From Clostridia bacterium (GTDB lineage: Bacteria > Bacillota_A > Clostridia > Oscillospirales > CAG-272), in assembly GCA_017935805.1 (NCBI GenBank), contig JAGBGV010000373.1, forward strand, positions 1 through 22,976: a stretch of 22,976 nucleotides of DNA, written 5' to 3'. The translations under genes and the position numbers were made by a program. Under the pieces are notes generated by a model. It was not told the origin of the DNA. It saw only the letters and a list, made by a program, of their open reading frames with translations, and searched no databases. Each line of letters opens with the position of its first letter. Position 1 is the stretch's first letter. Of this stretch, positions 1-6,520 are shown piece after piece.

Positions 1-233
1 AGCGAGATTGCGAGATTGCAAAAGATCAGATCAACACGGTAATGGATGATCTGCTAACGCTAAAGCTAATATGGAAACAGGAACTTACAATTAACGGCGA
101 AAGTCGTGTTCTGTATTATTCAAGACCGAGCCACAAAATTATTGCACTGTTTATCATGGCAAGGCAGATTATCTATAGAGGCGATTATTGTTTGCAAGTC
201 CATAACAGAAATACACCGTTTATTAAAGAATAA
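1..233 (+). CDS. Winged-helix transcriptional regulator, ArsR-like (3' end only)
   Basis: Partial gene whose start lies outside the window; the reading frame is open from base 3 and stops with TAA at 231-233. The visible ~76 residues look like the second half of a winged helix-turn-helix domain. A recognition-helix-like stretch (DQINTVMDDLLTLKLI) is followed by a beta-wing (LTINGESRVLYYSRP) and a hydrophobic helix (KIIALFIMARQII). The order 'helix, leucine-rich helix end, wing with YYS' is typical of ArsR/SmtB-type dimeric repressors. The tail ends in RNTPFIKE. No metal-binding or effector residues can be assigned from this fragment. It is followed by hairpins and a terminator, so it appears to end its own transcript. 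The family call is moderate; MarR-like or another wHTH family is possible. Confidence 0.45.
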   Translation, partial: RDCEIAKDQINTVMDDLLTLKLIWKQELTINGESRVLYYSRPSHKIIALFIMARQIIYRGDYCLQVHNRNTPFIKE

Positions 234-238
234 CGAAA

Positions 239-275
239 ATCGCTGAGAGTAACAGTAATAGTTGCTCTCGGCGAT
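239..275 (+). repeat. Inverted repeat / hairpin after the regulator gene
   Basis: Arms 239-253 (ATCGCTGAGAGTAAC) and 261-275 (GTTGCTCTCGGCGAT) form a 15-bp stem with two G-U pairs and a 7-nt loop, starting 6 nt after the stop codon. There is no strong U-run directly after it, so it may stabilise the 3' end or act with the terminator at 300-325. Confidence 0.6.
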
Positions 276-299
276 ATTCAAACAAATATTTTTACTAAA

Positions 300-325
300 A
301 TCTCGCATAAGCGGGATATTTTTTT
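300..325 (+). terminator. Rho-independent terminator of the upstream regulator gene
   Basis: Stem ATCTCGC (300-306) pairs with GCGGGAT (311-317, one G-U pair) around the loop ATAA, followed by a T-rich run to 325. Flanking A and T bases can extend the stem. It separates the regulator from the promoters of the next operon. Confidence 0.7.
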
Positions 326-333
326 ATAAATAC

Positions 334-363
334 TTGAATTAGGAAATTTATGTGTGGTATAAT
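334..363 (+). promoter_or_regulatory. Distal promoter of the DJ-1/mltG operon
   Basis: TTGAAT (334-339), an 18-bp spacer, then TATAAT (358-363) preceded by TGG, giving an extended -10. This is a good housekeeping sigma-A type promoter about 160 bp before the first gene of the operon. Confidence 0.6.
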
Positions 364-468
364 AAAGTGATAAGATATGGAATTATTATGGGAAAATATG
401 TTTTGATGAGGGAAAAACAAAAAATCAAAACATTGTTTATGGATTGTTAACCCTCAGTGGGCATAAAA

Positions 469-481
469 TGTGGTATAATAA
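469..481 (+). promoter_or_regulatory. Proximal extended -10 promoter, exact copy of the distal core
   Basis: TGTGGTATAATAA at 469-481 is identical to 353-365. The -10 hexamer is 474-479. No good -35 lies 16-18 bp upstream (TTGTTA at 444-449 is 24 bp away), so this promoter would rely on the extended -10. Transcription would start near 486 and leave a short leader before the ATG at 524. Between the two copies, GTTTTGAT (400-407) and ATCAAAAC (424-431) form an 8-bp inverted repeat that could be an operator. Confidence 0.5.
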
Positions 482-523
482 TTTATTCCGTATAAAATAA
501 CTCAAAAAGGAGAGGCACGGGAC

Positions 524-1105
524 ATGGGATGCTACCCGGTTCCTGCGTGTGTAATTATGGTACTTGAGTTTTTGGCAACCGGCTTCGAGGAGATCGAGGC
601 ACTTACCCCTGTTGACGTGCTTCGACGTGCAGGAGTAGAAATAAAAACTGTAGCTGTGGGAGTACAGGGAAAGACTGTGCTTGGTGCTCACGGAATCCCT
701 GTAGAGGCTGACATCACTATGGATGAGGCTCTTCGTCTCACCTGCGATCTCGAGATGATCATACTTCCCGGCGGAATGCCCGGATCGAAAAATCTTGACG
801 AGTCTCCGGCTGTTGATTCATTTGTTCGCCGTGCAGCAGATGAAGGCAAGTATATCGCAGCCATCTGTGCGGCTCCAATGGTTCCCGGAAAGCGTGGACT
901 GCTGAACGGCAAGCGTGCTGTATGCTACCCCGGATTTGAAGAATACCTTGAGGGTGCTGTGCTTACAGGCGGCAGAGTCGAGGTTGACGGTAATATGATA
1001 ACTGCTTGCGGCATGGGTGCGGCTCTTGAGTTTGCCCTTGCCCTTGCAAAGCTTATGAAAGGAGAAGTCGCAGCGGATGAACTTAAGTCTGCGGTACTTG
1101 CGTGA
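524..1105 (+). CDS. DJ-1/PfpI family protein (class I glutamine amidotransferase-like fold)
   Basis: Member of the DJ-1/ThiJ/PfpI superfamily. The core begins VLEFLATGFEEIEALTPVDV, with the conserved glutamate (in FEEIEAL) and the VDVLRRAG segment typical of DJ-1. The nucleophile-elbow cysteine is in AAICAAPMV. Bacterial relatives are described as glyoxalase/deglycase-like or redox-responsive proteins; the actual substrate cannot be told from sequence. Two starts are possible. The ATG at 524 has AAGGAG about 11 nt upstream and gives an 11-residue extension (MGCYPVPACVI). The ATG at 557 matches the normal family N-terminus and yields 182 residues, but has no visible ribosome binding site. I chose 524 for its ribosome binding site. 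It is the first gene of a four-gene operon, and its TGA overlaps the next ATG by one base. Confidence 0.9.
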   Translation: MGCYPVPACVIMVLEFLATGFEEIEALTPVDVLRRAGVEIKTVAVGVQGKTVLGAHGIPVEADITMDEALRLTCDLEMIILPGGMPGSKNLDESPAVDSFVRRAADEGKYIAAICAAPMVPGKRGLLNGKRAVCYPGFEEYLEGAVLTGGRVEVDGNMITACGMGAALEFALALAKLMKGEVAADELKSAVLA

Positions 1106-1710
1106 TGATTAAGAAACAGAAAGACGACATCAGAGAAGAATACAAAGAGAAGCGTCGCAACATGGAAACCGAGGAACGCTTCAGAAGAGATACTGCTATC
1201 TGCAATGCGGCAGTAGGCCTTGTAAGCTTCCGTTATGCGGAATATGTGTTACTGTATGCTCCAACACAGGAGGAAATTGACGTAATGCCTATTGCCCGCG
1301 CGGCACTCGAGAAGGGAAAGACAGTTCTGTTCCCCAGATGTGACAAGAAAACTCACACAATGACTTACCATTCCGTAAAGTCACTTGATGAGCTTGAAAT
1401 AGATTCCTACGGAATTGCCGAGCCTCCGGCTACTAATCCCATGTATGACCCAAGTGTTGTAGGGGCTGCAGTTTGCTTTGTACCCGGACTGGTATATGAC
1501 AAGGCAGGCTACCGTCTCGGATACGGCAAGGGGTTCTACGACAGATATCTGTCAGGATTCTCCGGCTGCACTATCGGAGTTGTGTATTCAGACTATATTC
1601 TGCCCACAGTTCCGAGAGGCAGATTTGATGTAACCGTTGATATTCTTCTTACCGAAAAGGGAGTTCGTGTCACCAAGGATGCCAAAAAGACACATCCCGG
1701 GAAGGGCTAA
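1105..1710 (+). CDS. 5-formyltetrahydrofolate cyclo-ligase (MTHFS)
   Basis: ATP-dependent enzyme converting 5-formyl-THF to 5,10-methenyl-THF, which returns stored folate to one-carbon metabolism; cytosolic. The sequence has an N-terminal basic helix with RR, the segment LLYAPTQEEIDVMP, and the family signature PGLVYDKAGYRLGYGKGFYDRYL (quoted in parts: PGLVYDKAG, then RLGYGKGFYDR), which forms the nucleotide and substrate site. Length of about 201 residues is normal. The start is ATG 1105, overlapping the preceding TGA (TGATG), which suggests translational coupling; GTG at 1102 is an alternative. There is no strong own ribosome binding site. The downstream membrane protease gene follows after 2 nt. 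Confidence 0.93.
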   Translation: MIKKQKDDIREEYKEKRRNMETEERFRRDTAICNAAVGLVSFRYAEYVLLYAPTQEEIDVMPIARAALEKGKTVLFPRCDKKTHTMTYHSVKSLDELEIDSYGIAEPPATNPMYDPSVVGAAVCFVPGLVYDKAGYRLGYGKGFYDRYLSGFSGCTIGVVYSDYILPTVPRGRFDVTVDILLTEKGVRVTKDAKKTHPGKG

Positions 1711-1712
1711 AA

Positions 1713-2639
1713 TTGCGTTCCGGTTTTAAGATGGCGATATTTACGCCTATACTTATCGCGGTAGTGTTCGCGCTGATCATTGCTGCGGATTTTATGCCGT
1801 CGGGAGCTCTCGGAATAGATGAGAACCCGTATCTTGCAGTAGTCATAATTCAGTTGCTCACATACGCCATTCCGTCACTGTTCTATTGCAGGATAAGAGG
1901 AAAAGAGTTTACTCCCCGACTTCGTTTGCGCTTGTTCAAGCCTGCGAGACTGCTTTATCTCTTCTATGCAACAGTATTCATGGTTGCCGGAGTTGCTCTT
2001 CTCAGTGTGCTGTGTTATACAGTGTCTCCTGCGGCTTTTTCTTCAGCAGGAGCGGTGTCAAACGCGGCATTTGCAATGAACGGCGGATTTACAAGCGGTG
2101 CATACATCATAGTAGCATTTGCCATTCTGCCTGCAATAACCGAGGAGTTTTTGTTCCGCGGTATCGTTGTGGGTGAATACGAACAGAACGGCGCGATTAT
2201 CGCATCGGTAATGAGTGCGATAATGTTTGCTATGGCACATTTCTCTCTTGTAAGACTCCCGATATATCTGTTCTCAGGACTTGTACTTGCGGCTGTTACA
2301 TACGCGACCCGTTCTGTGGTTGCGTCAATGATAGTTCATGCAATCAACAACGCGGTCGTTCTGATGACTGAAAGATATGTTTTGCATATTGTGGACAAGC
2401 AGAACGTCAGCCTTGTGCTGTTCCTTGTAATACTCGGACTTGTAATAATGCTGTTTGGTATGCTTATGTGCTTTGAGGCTCATAGCATTTACCGTGTATA
2501 TGCGGAGACAAACGCACCGTCCGATTATGCCATGAGAAAGAAACAGAGCGGCATTTCCCGTGTTGCACAGTCATTCTTCTCTCCGACATTTTTAATAATT
2601 GTGATAATTTATATCGTTGTGGTGCTTTTGAAATCATGA
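1713..2639 (+). CDS. CPBP family intramembrane glutamic-type protease
   Basis: Polytopic membrane protein of the CPBP (CAAX protease and bacteriocin-processing, Abi) family. Hydrophobic segments lie near residues 7-26, 40-58, 82-103, 128-142, 160-175, 185-215, 230-252 and 288-305. All three catalytic motifs are visible: EEFLFRG (E144, E145, R149), FAMAHF (F172, H176) and HAINN (H209, N212). The protein should therefore be an active peptidase acting on a membrane substrate that cannot be named. Translation likely starts at TTG 1713, with AAGGG about 6 nt upstream; ATG 1731 (MAIFTP) is an alternative. It sits between the folate enzyme and mltG in one operon. A bacteriocin immunity role is possible for the family, but no bacteriocin gene is nearby. 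Confidence 0.88.
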   Translation: MRSGFKMAIFTPILIAVVFALIIAADFMPSGALGIDENPYLAVVIIQLLTYAIPSLFYCRIRGKEFTPRLRLRLFKPARLLYLFYATVFMVAGVALLSVLCYTVSPAAFSSAGAVSNAAFAMNGGFTSGAYIIVAFAILPAITEEFLFRGIVVGEYEQNGAIIASVMSAIMFAMAHFSLVRLPIYLFSGLVLAAVTYATRSVVASMIVHAINNAVVLMTERYVLHIVDKQNVSLVLFLVILGLVIMLFGMLMCFEAHSIYRVYAETNAPSDYAMRKKQSGISRVAQSFFSPTFLIIVIIYIVVVLLKS

Positions 2640-2675
2640 CGGTATCCCTTATAAGTTGCACCCCAAAGGAAAGAG

Positions 2676-4409
2676 GTGATAATTACGGAACAAAACAGAA
2701 ATAACAGCTCCTTTGATGAAACACGAGCTTTTACTGCGCCTGTAAACGGTGAGAAACGAGCTCCGCGACCTGCTCCGAATACAGCAGACCGTTCTGCGGC
2801 GGTGAGAGATCCTGCAAACGTTCAGCGCAGACCGGCACAGAGCCGTCCAAATACACAGGCAAACGGTAATACATCCGGAAGACCTCCGGTTGAAAGTAAT
2901 CAGCAGAGGCCAATCCCTCAGAACATACCGACTGCTCAGGCTCAAAGACCGCGACCTGTTCAGAACCGTGACGCAAACGCTATACACCAAAGAGATGCAG
3001 GCAGCGTTCAGCCTTTGAATCATGCGTCTCCTGCACCTGTATCAAGAAACAGTAATCTTCAGTCTGTGCCGCGCCCGATCCAGCGTCCTAAGCCGCAGCA
3101 GAATCAGCAGAGCCAGCAGCGTCAGAATGTAAATCCAAGTGCTGAACAGCTGAAAACTCCCGAAGGCAGAAATAATATACCTGACAGTGCCCAAAGCACC
3201 AAGCAGATCTCACCCGAGGTCAGCAGACAGATGATGAAGACGCGCACCACCAATGTGGCTGATCTTCGAATCAAGGAGAAGCCGAAAGACGAGGAGAAAA
3301 GCTCCGGCGGCAGCGGTGAGGGCGGTAACACTATCATCAGCTTGGTCAAGGCGATCGTCTATATCGTTTTTGTGTGCGTGGTATCTGTGTTCCTTGCTGT
3401 GACCATTGTACTTGTAGGCAACGATATTTTTGCATTCGTTAAGTCTGATGAGGTAGTGGAGGTTACACTTCCCGAAAACACAACCCTTGACGATCTTGCA
3501 GAAATACTCCATGAAAACGGCGTTATTGAGTATCCTTCGGTATTCAAGCTGTATGCTGTAGCAAAACATGATGATCAGAAGTATGTGGCAGGCACTTATA
3601 CTGTTACACCGATGATGAACTATTCCTTCCTTCTTGCCGAATTCAAAGAGAAGATCGATTACGGCACGGTGCGTATTACTATTCCCGAGGGCTATACAAC
3701 TGACGAGATCATAGATCTGTTTGTTGCCGAAGGAATCGGAACCCGTGAGGGATTCATTGACGTCATTGAGAACGGTGAGTTCGACTATTGGTTTATTGAT
3801 GAGCTTGAGGCCAACGGAATAAGCGAGGACAGAATATACCGCCTTGACGGATACCTTTTCCCCGACACCTACGACTTCTATAAGAACTCAAGTGAAAAAA
3901 CAGTTATTAACAAGCTGCTTCGCAGATTCAGCCAGATGTTCAAGAAAGACTATAGAGAACAGTGCGAAAAAATGGGATACACTGTTGACGAGATGGTAAC
4001 GCTTGCGTCGATTATCGAGAAGGAAGCGGCAAATATGACTGAATTCCTCAAGGTATCTTCTGTATTCCACAACCGACTTAACAATCCTTGGAATTTCCCC
4101 AAGCTTGAGAGTGACGCAACTGTTGTTTACGTTATCGAGCATGAGACGGGAGAGAGAACTGTAGACTTGAACTATGAGACTCCGTATAACACATACAAGT
4201 ATGACGGTCTCACACCCGGACCTATAGCGAACCCCTCTGCCAGTGCTATACTTGCGGCATTATCTCCCCAGGAGACAAACTATTTCTTCTTCTATTCCCA
4301 TGAGGGAGTAACGTACTTCTCCGAGACCAAGGCACAGCATGATGCGTATATAGAGCAGTTCAAGAATCAAGATGCAGGAAGGATACCTGCAAACATCCCT
4401 GAAAACTAA
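2676..4409 (+). CDS. mltG: Endolytic murein transglycosylase MltG with long cytoplasmic extension
   Basis: Membrane-anchored lytic transglycosylase that cleaves nascent peptidoglycan and is thought to terminate glycan strand growth. Residues 1-217 are a Gln/Asn/Pro/Arg-rich, low-complexity cytoplasmic region. A single membrane segment lies at about 220-247. A LysM-like YceG subdomain follows (VTLPENTTLDDLAEIL, then VRITIPEGYTTDEIIDLF). The catalytic domain has LDGYLFPDTY (390-399), LASIIEKEA with predicted catalytic E448, HNRL, LESDATVVY and GLTPGPIANP. At 577 residues it is far longer than the ~340 of E. coli MltG, entirely because of the N-terminal extension. The start is GTG 2676 behind AAAGGA (2665-2670); an unusual ATT start behind GAGGTGA cannot be excluded. 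It is the last gene of its operon, followed by a terminator hairpin. Confidence 0.93.
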   Translation: MIITEQNRNNSSFDETRAFTAPVNGEKRAPRPAPNTADRSAAVRDPANVQRRPAQSRPNTQANGNTSGRPPVESNQQRPIPQNIPTAQAQRPRPVQNRDANAIHQRDAGSVQPLNHASPAPVSRNSNLQSVPRPIQRPKPQQNQQSQQRQNVNPSAEQLKTPEGRNNIPDSAQSTKQISPEVSRQMMKTRTTNVADLRIKEKPKDEEKSSGGSGEGGNTIISLVKAIVYIVFVCVVSVFLAVTIVLVGNDIFAFVKSDEVVEVTLPENTTLDDLAEILHENGVIEYPSVFKLYAVAKHDDQKYVAGTYTVTPMMNYSFLLAEFKEKIDYGTVRITIPEGYTTDEIIDLFVAEGIGTREGFIDVIENGEFDYWFIDELEANGISEDRIYRLDGYLFPDTYDFYKNSSEKTVINKLLRRFSQMFKKDYREQCEKMGYTVDEMVTLASIIEKEAANMTEFLKVSSVFHNRLNNPWNFPKLESDATVVYVIEHETGERTVDLNYETPYNTYKYDGLTPGPIANPSASAILAALSPQETNYFFFYSHEGVTYFSETKAQHDAYIEQFKNQDAGRIPANIPEN

Positions 4410-4420
4410 AGCAAAATAAA

Positions 4421-4462
4421 AATAAGTGAGGTAGTTTCTGTAAGCTGTTTACCTCACTTATT
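4421..4462. terminator. Bidirectional terminator between convergent mltG and yihY-like genes
   Basis: A perfect 13-bp inverted repeat: AATAAGTGAGGTA (4421-4433) and TACCTCACTTATT (4450-4462). On the minus strand the stem is followed by a U-rich tract (TTATTTTTATTTTGC as read), a good terminator for the YihY-family gene. On the plus strand the T content after the stem is weaker. The minus-strand stop codon (4454-4456) lies inside the stem. Confidence 0.75.
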
Positions 4463-5320
4463 GATTGCTTTGACAGAGATACACTCTCCGGCAAAGTATA
4501 GCTTATTGAGTTCTGCACCCAGCAGCAGTATCATCATGCAGAAGTATATCCACAGCATGATAAGGCATACTGCTGCGAGGCTGCCGTAAATGCGGGTGGC
4601 TCCCGGGAAGTACTCGATGTACAGGGAATAACAATAGGAGAACACCACCCACCCGATTGACGAAAACATAGCCCCCGGCACATGATAGATGGGACTGTGT
4701 TTCACAGCAGAGCTTCTTTTGCTGACGGAATAATAGATGAGAGTGAAGAACACAGTCATCACCAAAATGAACAGCGGAGCGCGAAGCTGCATCAATGTTG
4801 AACTAATGTGTCCGCCTAATATTTTACCAAGTATGTCATCAAACAGAAGCAAAATCGCAATTGTTCCGATAAGTGCTATAAATACCAAGGTGCTGATTAC
4901 CGAATAAAGCCTGTGGCGAAAGTATCCGGGAGATCGGTCTGCCGTGTACACAGTCTCAATGCCGCGGCGAATTGATGATATTCCGCGAGAGGCACTCCAC
5001 AGGGTAGTCAACGCGGAAATGGACAGAAGAGATACAGCGGGAGTAGCCTCAAGCTCATCTGCCACATCATTAAGCAGGCTTGAGATGCCGTCTGATAGTC
5101 CGAGTCCCCCTAATGGCTCACCGGGGGTGTGTGATGGGAGTATCAGGCTGAGTATGGCTACCAGAATTGAAATGAACGGCACAGCGGACGTTATAACAAA
5201 GAAAGATGCTTGTGCGGCATAAACAGTCACCTTGTCATTGTTGATAATGCGAACTATGCCGCGTATATACGATATCACAGAATCCAAAAATAATATTCTC
5301 GATTTCACAGATCTCTCCAT
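4454..5320 (-). CDS. YihY/BrkB (UPF0761) family inner membrane protein
   Basis: Six-helix membrane protein of the YihY/virulence factor BrkB family. Evidence includes the early AAQASFFVITSAVPF segment, TTLWSASRGISSIRRG in the middle, and the C-terminal YGSLAAVCLIMLWIY region ending in LLGAELN. Some family members are named 'ribonuclease BN' by historical error; it is not a nuclease. The molecular function is unknown, with transport or envelope roles proposed. ATG 5320 gives 288 residues but lacks a well-placed ribosome binding site. GTG at 5308 has GGAG six nucleotides upstream, and a -10-like TATAAT (minus strand, 5343-5348) fits it better, so a 284-residue product is plausible. The gene is monocistronic, convergent with mltG and divergent from nfo. 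Confidence 0.87.
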   Translation of the reverse strand: MERSVKSRILFLDSVISYIRGIVRIINNDKVTVYAAQASFFVITSAVPFISILVAILSLILPSHTPGEPLGGLGLSDGISSLLNDVADELEATPAVSLLSISALTTLWSASRGISSIRRGIETVYTADRSPGYFRHRLYSVISTLVFIALIGTIAILLLFDDILGKILGGHISSTLMQLRAPLFILVMTVFFTLIYYSVSKRSSAVKHSPIYHVPGAMFSSIGWVVFSYCYSLYIEYFPGATRIYGSLAAVCLIMLWIYFCMMILLLGAELNKLYFAGECISVKAINK

Positions 5321-5329
5321 TAAGTGAAC

Positions 5330-5348
5330 AGGTGCACCTTATATTATA
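5330..5348. promoter_or_regulatory. Divergent promoter region with palindrome AGGTGCACCT
   Basis: A perfect 10-bp palindrome (5330-5339) lies next to TATTAT on the plus strand (5342-5347) and TATAAT on the minus strand (5343-5348), between the yihY-like gene and nfo. The overlapping -10-like hexamers suggest shared divergent promoters, and the palindrome could be an operator. No convincing -35 was found for either direction. Confidence 0.35.
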
Positions 5349-5388
5349 TGGAGGGAATGATGGGAATAATACAGTAAAGGAGATATTT

Positions 5389-6231
5389 ATGCTGAAGATA
5401 GGATGCCATTTGTCCATCACGGGCGGGTATCTCTCCATGGGTGAGAGAATTGCGGCGATGGGTGGGAGCACTTTTCAATATTTCACCAAAAATCCCCAGG
5501 GGAGAGCGCAGACAAAGCCCCCGTCTCCTGAGGATGTTGCGGCTCTCTATGATCTGATATGCGAAAGAGGAATGACAATGCCTCTGGCACATGCCCCTTA
5601 TACATACAATCCCTGTGCAATAAAGGACGATGTTCGCAAGTATTCAACAGAATCAATGCATAATGAGCTGTTGTTTCTCGAAAGCCTCCCGGGATCAATG
5701 TACAATTTTCATCCCGGATGCCATGTGGGACAGGGCGTTGAGGTGGGAGTGAAGCTGATAGCTGATCTTCTGAACGCTGTTATGTGGGAAGATATGCATA
5801 CTACAGTCCTGCTTGAAACTATGGCAGGCAAAGGCACGGAAATCGGCAGAAGCTTTGAAGAACTGCGGATGATAATTGATCTGGTTGACGAAAAACTGCG
5901 CCCGAAGCTTGGTGTTTGCCTTGACACTTGCCATGTCAGCGATGCGGGATATGATCTGCTGAGCGATCTTGACGGCGTGTTAGGTCATTTTGACCGTGTC
6001 ATCGGAATTGACAGGCTTTATGCGGTGCATCTGAATGATTCCGCGAATCCCATGGGCTCTCATAAGGATAGACACGCGAAGATCGGTGAGGGTTATCTTG
6101 GAATCGAGGGTGTACGAAGAATAATCAATCACCCTATGCTGCGGGACAAGCCCTTTTATCTTGAAACGCCAAACGACGAGGCGGGATATGCCCGTGAGAT
6201 AGCACTTCTTAAGGAGGCTTACGATGAATGA
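5389..6231 (+). CDS. nfo: Deoxyribonuclease IV / endonuclease IV (AP endonuclease)
   Basis: Zinc-dependent AP endonuclease of base-excision repair, cutting 5' of abasic sites. The protein is a 280-residue TIM barrel of normal length for the family. All nine metal ligands known from E. coli Nfo have matching residues here: H68 (AHAPY), H108 (FHPG), E143 (LLETMAG), D179 and H182 (CLDTCHV), H214 (VHLND), D227 and H229 (DRHAKIG) and E259 (LETP). The start ATG 5389 is preceded by AAAGGAGA with 5-nt spacing; an upstream in-frame ATG at 5332 lacks this support. It heads a tight operon with gatCAB, overlapping gatC by 8 nt. The pairing with tRNA amidation is probably for co-expression rather than shared function. 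Confidence 0.95.
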   Translation: MLKIGCHLSITGGYLSMGERIAAMGGSTFQYFTKNPQGRAQTKPPSPEDVAALYDLICERGMTMPLAHAPYTYNPCAIKDDVRKYSTESMHNELLFLESLPGSMYNFHPGCHVGQGVEVGVKLIADLLNAVMWEDMHTTVLLETMAGKGTEIGRSFEELRMIIDLVDEKLRPKLGVCLDTCHVSDAGYDLLSDLDGVLGHFDRVIGIDRLYAVHLNDSANPMGSHKDRHAKIGEGYLGIEGVRRIINHPMLRDKPFYLETPNDEAGYAREIALLKEAYDE

Positions 6232-6517
6232 AGAAATAATCGCAAAGCTGATTCCTGCTGCGATGATTGAAAACGCTGACGGAATGGCAGACAGCTTCAA
6301 GAAAATGAGCGTGAATATCGACCGTGTACTTCGTTCCGATTTTGCAAGCGGTGAGAATAAACGAGCCGTCCTCCTTGACGAGCCTGTTGTCATCAAAGTG
6401 GGCGAGGACAATGAAATCATCCGTGAGGATAAGGCAACTGATAGCAGAGGACACAACCTTCTGACAGGATCTGCCTATTACGAAGAACCTTATATTACTG
6501 TGCCGAGGATAGTGTGA
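6224..6517 (+). CDS. gatC: Aspartyl/glutamyl-tRNA amidotransferase subunit C (divergent)
   Basis: Small subunit that wraps around GatA and stabilises the GatCAB complex, which amidates Glu-tRNA(Gln) and/or Asp-tRNA(Asn). The C-terminus matches the family: IREDKAT, then NLLTGSAYYEEPYITVPRIV, resembling the usual 'LREDxV...LLxNAP...G...VPRV' ending. The N-terminal half is divergent: the usual 'hVAkLArLeL' start is only loosely matched by IIAKLIPAAMIE, so without the context the call would be weaker. Length is 97 residues, normal. AAGGAGG lies 6 nt before ATG 6224, inside the end of nfo. It is followed after 3 nt by gatA. Confidence 0.85.
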   Translation: MNEEIIAKLIPAAMIENADGMADSFKKMSVNIDRVLRSDFASGENKRAVLLDEPVVIKVGEDNEIIREDKATDSRGHNLLTGSAYYEEPYITVPRIV

Positions 6518-6520
6518 TTT

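Noticed and set aside
1713..2639. CPBP protein as part of a bacteriocin or phage-defence locus
   Set aside because: There is no precursor peptide, transporter or defence gene beside it; its operon partners are a folate enzyme and MltG.
2676..3330. MltG N-terminal low-complexity region as a separate fused gene
   Set aside because: The frame is continuous into the membrane segment and no internal ribosome binding site plus start splits it; it is better treated as a disordered extension.
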